Assembly: GCF_014180715.1 (NCBI RefSeq)
Contig: NZ_JACEFC010000008.1
Span: forward strand, 5,509 to 65,539
Direction: 5' to 3'
Source: Nocardioides stalactiti
GTDB lineage: Bacteria > Actinomycetota > Actinomycetes > Propionibacteriales > Nocardioidaceae
DNA: 60,031 bases
Shown here: positions 46,184-55,004 of the stretch, piece after piece
Position numbering within the stretch: the first letter of the stretch is position 1
Layout: each line of letters starts with the position of its first letter
The notes under the pieces: model-generated
Database searches by the model: none
What the model was told of the DNA's origin: nothing
What the model saw: the letters and a program-made list of their open reading frames with translations, nothing else
Position numbers and translations under genes: made by a program

Positions 46184-47347
46184 GTGGCCCACAGCGACCA
46201 CCACGGCGACCACCACGGAACCCATACCGACCTGCACAGCGAGCAGGGCGCGCGCGCCGGGGAGCACCCCGGCCGGGCGGCCGACCCGGTCGTCAAGGTC
46301 GCCGACATCGCCTGGCTCGAGCTCGAGAAGCCCGACCTCGACCGCACCGAGCTCTTCGCCCAGGCGTTCGGGTTCGCCACGTCCGCGCGGACCGCCGACG
46401 AGCTCCACCTGCGGGGCGCCGACCCCGGTGCACCGTGCCTGGTGGTGCGGCGCGGCCGCCGCTCGCGCTACGTCGGCGCGGCCTTCCGTGCCGCCGACAC
46501 CCGCGACCTGCTGCGCCTCGCCGACGCCACCGGGACCTCGGTGCGCCCGCTGCCCGAGGCGATCGGCGGGCTCACCGTCGACCTCACCGACCCCAGCGGC
46601 GCCAGGGTCCGGGTCGTCGCCGACACCCGCGTGCTGCCGGCGCTGCCCCGGCAGCAGCCGCTGCGGATCAACACCGGCAACGCGGGGGACGGCGTCCGTC
46701 GTACCAACGCCACCCAACGACCGCCCCGGGTGCCGGCGACCGTCGAGCGGCTCGGCCACGTGGTGCTCCAGTCCACCCGGTACGTCGAGACCCTCGACTG
46801 GTACCTCCAGCACCTCGGCCTGATCGTCAGCGACTTCAAGTACTTCGAGGGCCAGCGCGAGCGCGGTCCCACGATGAGCTTCATCCGGTGCGACCGCGGG
46901 TCGGAGCCGACCGACCACCACACGCTCGCGATGACCCTGGGGCCGCGCAACCGCTACGTCCACTCCGCCTACCAGGTGGCCGACCTGGACGCGCTGGCCG
47001 CGGGCGGCCAGCACCTCCTCGACCGGGGTTACTTCCGGTCCTGGGGGATCGGCCGCCACATCGAGGGGAGCCAGGTCTTCGACTACTGGCGCGACCCCGA
47101 CGGCCTGCTGGTGGAGCACTTCACCGACGGCGACCTCTTCGACAACACCCTCGAGCCGGGTTGGTCGCCGATGACGGCCTCCGGCCTCGCCCAGTGGGGG
47201 CCACCGGCGTCCCTGGACTTCCTGGGGGCCTCGCCGCTGCGCGCCGAGAGCCTGCGCGAGCTGGGTTCCATGGTCGGCGCCCTCCGTGACGACAACGAGT
47301 TCGACCTCCACCGCCTCCGTGGCCTGATGAAAGTTGCCCGCTCATGA
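46184..47347 (+). CDS. Type I extradiol (VOC) ring-cleavage dioxygenase
   Basis: 387 residues. Two VOC modules: an N-terminal degenerate one (~35-145) and a C-terminal catalytic one. The Fe(II) facial triad is visible as His192 (RLGHVVLQS), His246 (DHHTLAMT) and Glu311 (VEHFTDGD). It should cleave a catechol-like ring meta to the hydroxyls. The first ~22 residues are an unusual His-rich tail (HSDHHGDHHGTHTDLH), not seen in typical members. GAGAGG precedes the GTG. The stop overlaps the next start (ATGA). Exact substrate unknown; 3-substituted catechols are likely from the neighbours. Confidence 0.88.
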   Translation: MAHSDHHGDHHGTHTDLHSEQGARAGEHPGRAADPVVKVADIAWLELEKPDLDRTELFAQAFGFATSARTADELHLRGADPGAPCLVVRRGRRSRYVGAAFRAADTRDLLRLADATGTSVRPLPEAIGGLTVDLTDPSGARVRVVADTRVLPALPRQQPLRINTGNAGDGVRRTNATQRPPRVPATVERLGHVVLQSTRYVETLDWYLQHLGLIVSDFKYFEGQRERGPTMSFIRCDRGSEPTDHHTLAMTLGPRNRYVHSAYQVADLDALAAGGQHLLDRGYFRSWGIGRHIEGSQVFDYWRDPDGLLVEHFTDGDLFDNTLEPGWSPMTASGLAQWGPPASLDFLGASPLRAESLRELGSMVGALRDDNEFDLHRLRGLMKVARS

Positions 47348-48300
47348 CCCTCTCCGTCCTCCGCACGCTCGACGCCGACGACCGCTCGGCCTGGTGGGTG
47401 CAGACCGCCGCAGGAGCCGCCCCCGTCCGCACCGCGGCGCAGACGACGGGTGAGCTGATCGCCGACCGCGCCGCGGTCACGGCCGCTGCCGCGGACCCGA
47501 CCGACGTCGTGCCGGTCGCCGAGCTCGCGCTCGTCTCGCCCGTCACCGCGCCCTGCCGGGTCGTCGCGCAGATGACCAACTACCGGTCCCACGTCGCCGA
47601 CGCCGGGATGAACCCCGACACCGTGCCGCTGACGTTCTTCCGCAAGACGTCAGGCTCGATCAGCGGTCCGTACGACGACGTCCTCAAGCCGGCCCACGTG
47701 CGGTTCCTCGACTACGAGGTCGAGATCGGCATCGTCCTCGGCGCGGCGATCCCGGTCGGCACCGCGGTCACGGCCGACAACCTCGCCGACCTGGTCGCCG
47801 GGCTCGTCGTCACCAACGACGTCAGTGCTCGCGACCTCCAGCTGCCCAAGACCCAGTTCTTCGAGGCGAAGTCCTACCCGACGTTCACGCCGGTCGGTCC
47901 GGCTCTGGTGCTCCTCGAGGGTGACGAGCTCCGGCGCTTCGGCGACCTTCGGCTCCGGCTGACCGTCAACGGGGAGACCCGCCAGGACGGCATCGTCGAG
48001 GGCGACATGGTGTTCCGGCCGCTCGAGACGCTCCAGGCGCTGAGCCGCTTCCAGCGTCTCGACCCGGGGGACCTGCTGCTCACCGGCACGCCGGTCGGCA
48101 CCGCGCTCAGCGCGCCGCCCAAGCCGATCGAGATCATCGGGTCCCTGCTGCCGACGCACGTGAAGTGGAAGGCGTTCTTCAAGCGTCAGGCGAGCAACCC
48201 GAAGTACCTCGCGGACGGCGACGTCATGGAGCTCACGGTCGCCACCGACGACGGGGCGATCCACCTCGGCACGCAGCGCACCGTGGTGCGGTACCCCTGA
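47344..48300 (+). CDS. Fumarylacetoacetate hydrolase (FAH) family protein
   Basis: 318 residues with the FAH fold: CRVVAQMTNYRSHVADAG, FFRKTSGSISGPYDDV, the metal site LDYEVEIGIVLG and VTNDVSARDLQ, then KSYPTFTPVGPALV and LLTGTPVGTAL. In meta-cleavage pathways this family hydrolyses or decarboxylates the ring-fission product. It overlaps both neighbours (ATGA before, TGATG after), so the three genes are one tightly coupled operon. Confidence 0.9.
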   Translation: MTLSVLRTLDADDRSAWWVQTAAGAAPVRTAAQTTGELIADRAAVTAAAADPTDVVPVAELALVSPVTAPCRVVAQMTNYRSHVADAGMNPDTVPLTFFRKTSGSISGPYDDVLKPAHVRFLDYEVEIGIVLGAAIPVGTAVTADNLADLVAGLVVTNDVSARDLQLPKTQFFEAKSYPTFTPVGPALVLLEGDELRRFGDLRLRLTVNGETRQDGIVEGDMVFRPLETLQALSRFQRLDPGDLLLTGTPVGTALSAPPKPIEIIGSLLPTHVKWKAFFKRQASNPKYLADGDVMELTVATDDGAIHLGTQRTVVRYP

Positions 48301-49856
48301 TGGCCTCCCCGCCCGTGGTCGTCGTGGGTGCCGGCCCGACCGGCGTCACCGCGGCCTGCCTGCTGGCGTCGTACGGCGTCGAGGTGCTGGTCCTGGACCG
48401 GTGGACGGAGGTCTATCCTCAGCCCCGCGCGGTCCATCTCGACGACGAGGTGTACCGGGTTCTGGCCCGGATCGGGCTGGCCGACGCGTTCGCGGCGATC
48501 TCGCGGCCCTCCGAGGGCCTGCGGCTCCAGGACGCGCAGCACCGTGTCTTCGCGCAGTTCAGCCGTGGCGAACGGACCGGTCGGCACGGCTACCCGCAGG
48601 CCAACATGTTCGACCAGCCCGTCCTCGAGGGCGTGCTCCGGGACGCCATGGCGCGGCACCCGCGGATCACGTTCCGCGGCGGTGTCGAGGTGCGGGAGGT
48701 CCGCGACGGCGGCGGTCCGGCCCGGGTGCTGCTCGCCGACAGCGCGACGGGCCGCGAGGAGACCGTGGAGGCCTCGTTCGTCCTCGGCTGCGACGGCGCC
48801 AACAGCGTGGTCCGTCGGGCCGTCGGCGCGACAATGGAGGACCTGCGCTTCGAGCAGCGCTGGCTGGTCGTCGACGTCAACACCGACCGCGAGCTCGACC
48901 AGTGGGAGGGCGTGCACCAGGTGTGCGACACCCGGCGGGCCGGCACCTACATGCGGATCAGCGACCGCCGGTACCGCTGGGAGTTCCAGCTCGTCGACAC
49001 GGAGACGAGCGAGGACTTCGCCTCGGTCGCTGCGCTCCGGCCGCTCATCGCGCCGTGGGTAGCCGGCGTGCCTGACGACGACCTCGAGCTGGTCCGGGTC
49101 GCCGAGTACACCTTCCGCGCCCAGGTCGCCGACCGCTGGCGCCGCGGGCGGCTGTTCCTGCTCGGCGACGCCGCCCACCTCACGCCGCCGTTCATCGGCC
49201 AGGGCATGGGGGCCGGGCTCCGTGACGCCGACAACCTCGCCTGGAAGCTCGCCGGCGTCGTCGAGGGGAGCCTGCCGGCCAGCGTGCTCGACACCTACGA
49301 GCAGGAGCGTCGCCCGCACGCCACGGGCATCATCCGGATGGCGATCCTCGTCGGCAACGCGATGACCCGCGGCGGCCGGGTCGGTGACGCGCTGCGGCGA
49401 CTGGTGGTACCGCGGATGCACCGGCTGCCCGGTCTGCGCGCCCGGGTCCTCGACAGCGCCACCCCGGCGCTCACCCGGGGCCCGCTGGTCCGGCGCCAGC
49501 GCCGGGGCGGGCTGGGCGGCACCCTCTGCCCGAACGCACTCCTCCCCGACGGCCGGCGGTACGACGACGTGGCCGGTGGCCGCTGGTGCCTGGTCACGCT
49601 CGACCCCGTCGAGGCCGCGGCACCGTTCGGAGCTGGGTCGCTCGAGGTGCTCCGTGCGCGTGCCGGGGACCCGCTCGGGCGCTGGCTGACCTCGGGGCGG
49701 TCGCGGGCGGCCCTGGTGCGGCCCGACGGGTCGGTGCTGGCCGCGTCACGCGACGTCGCCGCGCTCGTCGCGGTCCTCGGCGAGGTGCGGGTCAGCGACC
49801 GTTCGACAGCGGTGCGCTGGCGCCGGCCCGCCCAGCACGCTTGGCCGTGTACATGA
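48300..49856 (+). CDS. FAD-dependent aromatic hydroxylase (MhpA-like)
   Basis: 518 residues. Class A flavin monooxygenase motifs: GxGxxG as VVVVGAGPTGVTAACLLA (residues ~6-23), the DG motif in LGCDGANSVVRRAVG, and GD in RLFLLGDAAHLTPPFIGQGMGAGLRDADNLAWKL. The C-terminal thioredoxin-like extension fits the MhpA/PheA-type group, which hydroxylates 3-(3-hydroxyphenyl)propionate-like phenols. That would supply the catechol for the dioxygenase in the same operon. The last 65 bases overlap the convergent GGDEF gene. The exact substrate is not readable. Confidence 0.88.
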   Translation: MASPPVVVVGAGPTGVTAACLLASYGVEVLVLDRWTEVYPQPRAVHLDDEVYRVLARIGLADAFAAISRPSEGLRLQDAQHRVFAQFSRGERTGRHGYPQANMFDQPVLEGVLRDAMARHPRITFRGGVEVREVRDGGGPARVLLADSATGREETVEASFVLGCDGANSVVRRAVGATMEDLRFEQRWLVVDVNTDRELDQWEGVHQVCDTRRAGTYMRISDRRYRWEFQLVDTETSEDFASVAALRPLIAPWVAGVPDDDLELVRVAEYTFRAQVADRWRRGRLFLLGDAAHLTPPFIGQGMGAGLRDADNLAWKLAGVVEGSLPASVLDTYEQERRPHATGIIRMAILVGNAMTRGGRVGDALRRLVVPRMHRLPGLRARVLDSATPALTRGPLVRRQRRGGLGGTLCPNALLPDGRRYDDVAGGRWCLVTLDPVEAAAPFGAGSLEVLRARAGDPLGRWLTSGRSRAALVRPDGSVLAASRDVAALVAVLGEVRVSDRSTAVRWRRPAQHAWPCT

Positions 49857-51264
49857 GCCGGTCCGCGTGGTCGAGGAGCGCGCTCGCCGTCGAGTCCGGT
49901 GACGAGAGGGCCACCCCCAGGCTCGCGGACAGGTGGTCGATCGGCTCGCCGGTCGTCGTCCGGTAGGGCGTGCTCAGGCGCACCCGGATCCGGCTGCTCA
50001 GCGACCGCAGCGCCTGCGTGTCGGCGATGTCGGGGCACAGGACCGCGAACTCGTCGCCACCGAGGCGGGCGACGGTGTCGTACGGTCCCCGCACGATCGA
50101 CCCGAGCCGTCGCGCCACCTCCGTCAGCACCCGGTCGCCCTCGTAGTGGCCGAAGTCGTCGTTGACCTGCTTGAAGCCGTCGAGGTCGATGAACATCAGC
50201 CCCACCCGGTTGCCGGTGCGACGCGCGTGCTCGATCGCGGCCTCGGCGCGCAGCAGGAGCAGGGTCCGGTTGGCGAGTCCGGTCAGCGGGTCGTGCAACG
50301 CCAGTCGCTGGAGCTCGGTCTCGACCCTGCGCCGCAGGGCGATGTCCTCGCGGAGCTGCTGGTGGACGCGCTCGAGCTCGTTGATGAGCGCCGCCCGAGA
50401 GTCCCGGAACAACGCGAGGGCGAGCACGATGAGGGTCAGGCTGCCGACCATCGCCTGGGAGAGCAGGGCCTGGACGTGGTGCTCCTCCTCGATGAAGACG
50501 CCGCGGCCGTCGAGCGTCGCGGCGACGATCCCCAGACCCGCCACGACTGCGAACAGGGTGCCGGCGTTGGTCGTGTAGCGCAGCGCGATCCACATCGCGG
50601 GGACGAGCGTGAGGAACGCGATCTCCAGGCCGTGGTTGATCCAGAAGACCCAGACGAAGATCGACGACACCACGAGTGCCGTGGCGATCCACTCGGCGGC
50701 TCGCGACGGCGTCATCACCGGGACCGTCCAGATCACCTCCCGCAACCGCAGCCAGACGACGCAACCGACGAAGGCCGTCACCCCGTTCCGGACGGCGAAG
50801 AGGGTGAACGTCGTCATGAGGTCCCCGCTGCCCTGCATCGCGAACCACATCCACGCGAGGGCGGCGGAGCTGACGCTGCCGACGACGACCGCCACCAGCA
50901 GTCGGCTGAGGTCTGCGGGGTCCCGGAGTGCCACCTTGTCCCGCGACGCACGCAGCAGTCCGACCGTGACGACGGCCAACGTCATGTTGACCAGCACGAA
51001 CCACGCCGACAGGTCCTCGGCGGCGCCGGTGACGAGGTTGATCCCGTAGGTCAGCCCGGCGAGCAGCAGGGCGTTGGTCACCAGCTCGATCCGGCCGCGC
51101 TCGGCCATGAACAGCAGCCAGATGACCGAGACGGCGGCGGCCGGCCAGACGAGGGAGATCTCGCTGCCGGGGATCCGGGTGGCGCGCCCCACCATGATCG
51201 CGGTCGCGTAGGCGACGGCGAAGACAAGAGGCGGTGCAGCCTCCCGGAGGACGCGCGCGATCAC
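49792..51264 (-). CDS. MASE1-type membrane diguanylate cyclase (GGDEF)
   Basis: 490 residues from the GTG at 51264, which has GGAGGG four bases upstream; an ATG 15 codons earlier is a weaker option. The first ~290 residues hold about eight transmembrane helices resembling a MASE1 sensor (PGSEISLVWPAAAVSVIWLLF near the N-terminus). A short coiled coil (INELERVHQQLREDIALRRRVETELQRL) leads to the GGDEF domain: LALHDPLTGLANRTLL, FIDLDGFKQVNDDFGHYEGD and RLGGDEFAVL. No EAL domain. The 3' end overlaps the convergent hydroxylase gene by 65 bp. Confidence 0.88.
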   Translation of the reverse strand: MIARVLREAAPPLVFAVAYATAIMVGRATRIPGSEISLVWPAAAVSVIWLLFMAERGRIELVTNALLLAGLTYGINLVTGAAEDLSAWFVLVNMTLAVVTVGLLRASRDKVALRDPADLSRLLVAVVVGSVSSAALAWMWFAMQGSGDLMTTFTLFAVRNGVTAFVGCVVWLRLREVIWTVPVMTPSRAAEWIATALVVSSIFVWVFWINHGLEIAFLTLVPAMWIALRYTTNAGTLFAVVAGLGIVAATLDGRGVFIEEEHHVQALLSQAMVGSLTLIVLALALFRDSRAALINELERVHQQLREDIALRRRVETELQRLALHDPLTGLANRTLLLLRAEAAIEHARRTGNRVGLMFIDLDGFKQVNDDFGHYEGDRVLTEVARRLGSIVRGPYDTVARLGGDEFAVLCPDIADTQALRSLSSRIRVRLSTPYRTTTGEPIDHLSASLGVALSSPDSTASALLDHADRLMYTAKRAGRAGASAPLSNGR

Positions 51265-51431
51265 GTGACCCTCCACGGTGTCCGACGACGTGCAGATTCC
51301 TCTTCTCATCGGCGCCGGCCCCCGGTTTCGTAGGAGTTCCGGGCACCGATGGGCAACGGGCGCCGGCGGTGGCCCTGGGCGGGTCAACAAAGCCGTTGGC
51401 GCGGGGCCCGGACCTGGGTCACGCTTGCGGC

Positions 51432-52427
51432 GTGCAGACCTGGACCAGCGCCGTGTGGCGGAGCGCTGCGTTCGCCGACGAGCTCCGTGCGTTCGTCACC
51501 GCGGCGGTGGGGGAGCCGTCGCTGCTCGTACCGCACAAGGTCCGCCCCTGGGCGGCTGTCTGGCGGGTCGAGGCGTCCGGCCGCTCGTACTACGCCAAGC
51601 AGAACTGCCCCGGCCAGGCGCACGAGGCACGTCTCGTGGCGACCCTCGCGCGGATCGCGCCGCGGTACGTCGTACCGGTCGCTGCGGCCGACGGCGATCG
51701 AGACCTGCTGCTGACCGAGGACCTGGGCCGGACCCTGGCCGAGGCCGGGGGAGACCACGACGTCGACACCTGGTGCCGGATCGTCCGGGACGCCGCACTG
51801 CTCCAACGCGCCGCGGTCCCGCACGCCGACGACCTGGGACTGACCCAGCTCCCGCCGGAGGAGGCCACGACGTACGCCGGCAACGCGATCGGGCGGCTCG
51901 GGGCCCTGCCCGCCGGCGACCCCCGCCGGCTCGCCGAGGACGTCGCCGAGCGGCTCCGGCTCTTCCTCCCGACGGTCGAGCGGTGGTCGGACCAGGTCGC
52001 CGAGCTCGACCTGCCGCTGACCCTCAACCACAACGACCTGCACTCCGCCAACGTGGTCGCGACCGCCGCGGACGTCCCGCTGCGGTTCTTCGACTTCGGG
52101 GACGCGGTGGTGACGGAGCCGCTCGGGGCGCTCTTCGTCCCGCTCGCCGTCAGTGCAGCGGACCTCGGCGCCGCCCCCGACGACCTGCGGCTGCGCCGGA
52201 TCGTCGACGCGGGGATCGAGGTGTGGTCCGACCTGGTGCCGGTCCGGGCGCTGCGGGCCGCCCTCCCGGCGGCGCTCCAGCTGTCCCGGCTGGCCCGGGT
52301 CGAGTCCTGGCGGCGCTGCGTCGCGTCGATGACGGCCGAGGAACGGGCCGAGTTCGGCTCCGCGCCTGCGGACCGGCTGGCTACTCTCGACGCTGACCCA
52401 CCGGTGGGACACGTTCCACGAATGTGA
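51432..52427 (+). CDS. Aminoglycoside-phosphotransferase-like (APH) kinase family protein
   Basis: 331 residues. The catalytic loop LTLNHNDLHSANVV (HxDxxxxN form) and the metal-binding DFG-like FFDFGDAVV are visible, as is an ATP-lobe Lys in RSYYAKQNCPG. The family phosphorylates small molecules (sugars, choline, antibiotics); the substrate is unknown and resistance should not be assumed. CACGCT six bases before the GTG sets the start. The stop is about 95 bp from the LCP gene start. Confidence 0.82.
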   Translation: MQTWTSAVWRSAAFADELRAFVTAAVGEPSLLVPHKVRPWAAVWRVEASGRSYYAKQNCPGQAHEARLVATLARIAPRYVVPVAAADGDRDLLLTEDLGRTLAEAGGDHDVDTWCRIVRDAALLQRAAVPHADDLGLTQLPPEEATTYAGNAIGRLGALPAGDPRRLAEDVAERLRLFLPTVERWSDQVAELDLPLTLNHNDLHSANVVATAADVPLRFFDFGDAVVTEPLGALFVPLAVSAADLGAAPDDLRLRRIVDAGIEVWSDLVPVRALRAALPAALQLSRLARVESWRRCVASMTAEERAEFGSAPADRLATLDADPPVGHVPRM

Positions 52428-52522
52428 CGTTGCAGGCGCCTCGCGGTGATACTGGACCGGATGGGATAAGGGACAGATCTGCCGAGCACTCGCGGGCTCG
52501 CAAACTGGTGCGAGAGGTACGG

Positions 52523-54226
52523 ATGGCCGGAACGGCGAGCCCCGGGCGACCGGGTGGTGCTCGACGCGCTTCGCGTTCGGTCCGTCTGTCCCGGCGTGAG
52601 CGCCGTCTGCTGCGCGCCAGCACCGGCCGGACGGCGGCCGGCACGACGGGGGCCGGCCAGGCGGCGGCCGGCCAGGTCGCCGGCAAGCGCGCGCTGCGCA
52701 AGGGCGACCCTGTCCCGGCGGCGCCCCGGCCCCCCACGGGCGAGCGCCCCCGCGGTGGTCGGCGCGCGTGGCGGCCCAAGGAGCGTCGTACCCGCGGACT
52801 GTCCGGCACCCTCGGGCTGACCTTCGTCTCGGCGGTCGTCCCCGGCACCGGCTACCTCTTCGCCAAGCGCAAGCTCGCGGGCCTGGTCGTCATCCTCGGC
52901 TGGGCCGGGGTCTTCGGCTTCGTCCTCTGGTACTTCGGCCGTGACCTCGACGTCGCCGCTGCGCGCACCCGGATGGTCGATCTCGCGTTCGACCCGACCC
53001 GGCTACGGATCCTGACCGTCGTCATCGCGGTGCTGCTCGTCGTGTGGCTGTTCGTGGTGTGGACGTCGTACCGGTTGATCCGGCCGCGGGAGCGCCCGCG
53101 GTGGCACACCGTCGTCGGCAACCTCGCCGTCATCGTGTTCTGCATGATCTTCGCGGCGCCCGTGGTCCGGGCGGCGCAGTACGCCGTCGCGACCGCCGAC
53201 TTCGTCACGGTCGTCTTCGACGACAACGAGGTCGCCACCACGCCGAACTACGAGGTCACGGCGAAGGACCCGTGGGACGGCCGGGAGCGGGTCAACGTGC
53301 TGCTCCTCGGCGGTGACGGCGCGGAGGGTCGCGAGGGCGTCCGGACCGACAGCATGATCCTGCTGAGCGTCGACATCTCCAGCGGCAAGGCGGTCACCTT
53401 CAGCCTGCCGCGGAACATGGCGAACGCGCAGTTCCCCGAGGGCAGCCCGCTGCGGGACCTCTATCCCTACGGGTTCTCCAACGGCGACTACACCAGCGGC
53501 GAGTACATGCTCAACGCCGTCTACCGCAACGTCCCGGCGATGCACCCCGGGGTCCTCGGCAAGAGCAACAACGAGGGCGCCGACGCGATCAAGCAGGCCG
53601 TCGAGGGATCGCTCGGCATCCCCGTCGAGTACTACGTGCTCGTCAACCTCGAGGGCTTCAAGGAGATCGTCGATGCGATCGGCGGGGTGACCGTCAACGT
53701 CAACGAGCCGATCGCGATCGGCGGCAACACCGATGCCGGCATCCCGCCCGACGACTACCTCGACCCGGGCGCGGACCAGCACCTCAACGGCTTCCAGGCG
53801 CTGTGGTTCGCGCGCGGTCGCTGGGGCTCCGACGACTACGAGCGGATGGAGCGGCAGCGGTGCATGGTCGACGCCATCGTCGAGGCCGCCGATCCTGGCA
53901 ACCTGCTGCTGCGCTACATGGACGTCCTCAAGGCGGGCGAGGAGCTCGTCTACACCGACATCCCGCGGGAGCTCGCCTCCGCGTTCGTGTCCCTCGCGCT
54001 GAAGGTCAAGGACGCGAAGGTGAAGTCGGTGGTCTTCCGGTCCTCGGAGGAGTTCAGCTCCGCCGACCCCGACTTCGTCTGGATGCACGACATCGTGCAG
54101 CGGGCGATCGACCCGCCGAAGAAGACGGGCTCGGGTGCCAAGAAGGATCCGGCCGACGACCCCGAGGACGCCTGCGCGTACTCCCCGACGGGTGAGACCG
54201 TCGACGACGCGATGGCGGGCTACTGA
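52523..54226 (+). CDS. LytR-CpsA-Psr (LCP) family cell-wall ligase
   Basis: 567 residues from the ATG at 52523 (GAGAGG five bases upstream). A basic, Arg/Gly/Ala-rich cytoplasmic N-terminus of ~95 residues precedes three transmembrane helices (~98-235). The extracellular LCP domain has VLLLGGDGAEGREGVRTDSMILLSVD and VTFSLPRNM with the conserved Asp/Arg pyrophosphate-binding residues, then VEYYVLVNLEGFKEIVDAIGGVTV and FARGRWGSDDYERMERQR. LCP enzymes attach polyprenyl-linked glycopolymers to peptidoglycan. A GATACT box at 52446-52451 may be its -10. Confidence 0.9.
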   Translation: MAGTASPGRPGGARRASRSVRLSRRERRLLRASTGRTAAGTTGAGQAAAGQVAGKRALRKGDPVPAAPRPPTGERPRGGRRAWRPKERRTRGLSGTLGLTFVSAVVPGTGYLFAKRKLAGLVVILGWAGVFGFVLWYFGRDLDVAAARTRMVDLAFDPTRLRILTVVIAVLLVVWLFVVWTSYRLIRPRERPRWHTVVGNLAVIVFCMIFAAPVVRAAQYAVATADFVTVVFDDNEVATTPNYEVTAKDPWDGRERVNVLLLGGDGAEGREGVRTDSMILLSVDISSGKAVTFSLPRNMANAQFPEGSPLRDLYPYGFSNGDYTSGEYMLNAVYRNVPAMHPGVLGKSNNEGADAIKQAVEGSLGIPVEYYVLVNLEGFKEIVDAIGGVTVNVNEPIAIGGNTDAGIPPDDYLDPGADQHLNGFQALWFARGRWGSDDYERMERQRCMVDAIVEAADPGNLLLRYMDVLKAGEELVYTDIPRELASAFVSLALKVKDAKVKSVVFRSSEEFSSADPDFVWMHDIVQRAIDPPKKTGSGAKKDPADDPEDACAYSPTGETVDDAMAGY

Positions 54227-54281
54227 CCCGCTCCCGGCGCGTCCATGGTCAGCGACGCCGTGTCGCGCCAAGATGAGCGGC

Positions 54282-54998
54282 GTGACGACGAACGAGGAAG
54301 CCCACCGCATCGCGCGCGAGCAGGGCGTCAGCGGACCGCTGTACCTGCTCGTGAAGTACACCGCGGCGCTGATCTTCAGGATCGTCTGCGGCTTCACGGC
54401 CACGGGCAAGGAGAACGTCCCCAAGAAGGGCCCGGTCGTGATCGTGCCCAACCACAAGAGCTTCTGGGACCCGTTCTTCGTCGCGATCGTGCTGCGCCGT
54501 CCGGTCCACTTCATGGGCAAGGCGGAGCACTTCGAGGGGCCGATGGCGGGGATCTTCCTGCGCCTCGGTGCGTTCCCGGTCCGACGGGGCGAGTCCGACG
54601 CGGAGGCGCTCGAGACAGCCCGCGCGATCCTCGCCCGGGGTGACGCGCTCGCGCTGTTCCCCGAGGGCACCCGGGTCCGCGACGAGGGTCTCGGCGCGCC
54701 GAAGCGGGGCGCGGCCCGGCTGGCCATCGAGGCGGGCGCACCGCTCGTCCCGGCGACGATCACCGGCACCGAGAAGCGGCGCTGGCCGCTGCCGCGCAAG
54801 GTCCGGCTCGTCTTCGGCACCCCGGTGTCCGTCGAAGGTCTCGAGGCGACCCCGGAGGACGCGGCCGCGGTCATCGGCGAGGCGTGGCCGCAGGTCGCCG
54901 AGGAGTACACCCGCTGGCAGAACCGGGCCGGCCTGATCGCTGCCGGTGCGGCCGCGGTGGGTCTCGGCGCGTGGGCGCTGAAGAAGCGTCGCGGCTGA
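54282..54998 (+). CDS. 1-acyl-sn-glycerol-3-phosphate acyltransferase (PlsC family)
   Basis: 238 residues. The acyltransferase motif I is VVIVPNHKSFWDPFF, a variant of HxxxxD with NHKSFWD. Motif III is ALALFPEGTRVRDEG, and PLVPATITG matches motif IV. A C-terminal hydrophobic helix (AGLIAAGAAAVGLGAWALKKRRG) anchors it to the inner face of the membrane. It probably makes phosphatidic acid. CAAGAT seven bases before the GTG supports that start; an ATG three codons earlier lies inside the -10. Confidence 0.9.
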   Translation: MTTNEEAHRIAREQGVSGPLYLLVKYTAALIFRIVCGFTATGKENVPKKGPVVIVPNHKSFWDPFFVAIVLRRPVHFMGKAEHFEGPMAGIFLRLGAFPVRRGESDAEALETARAILARGDALALFPEGTRVRDEGLGAPKRGAARLAIEAGAPLVPATITGTEKRRWPLPRKVRLVFGTPVSVEGLEATPEDAAAVIGEAWPQVAEEYTRWQNRAGLIAAGAAAVGLGAWALKKRRG

Positions 54999-55004
54999 GG
55001 GGTC

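Noticed and set aside
51432..52427. Antibiotic-resistance kinase
   Set aside because: The fold is APH-like but this family is broad, and nothing in the sequence or context points to a drug substrate.
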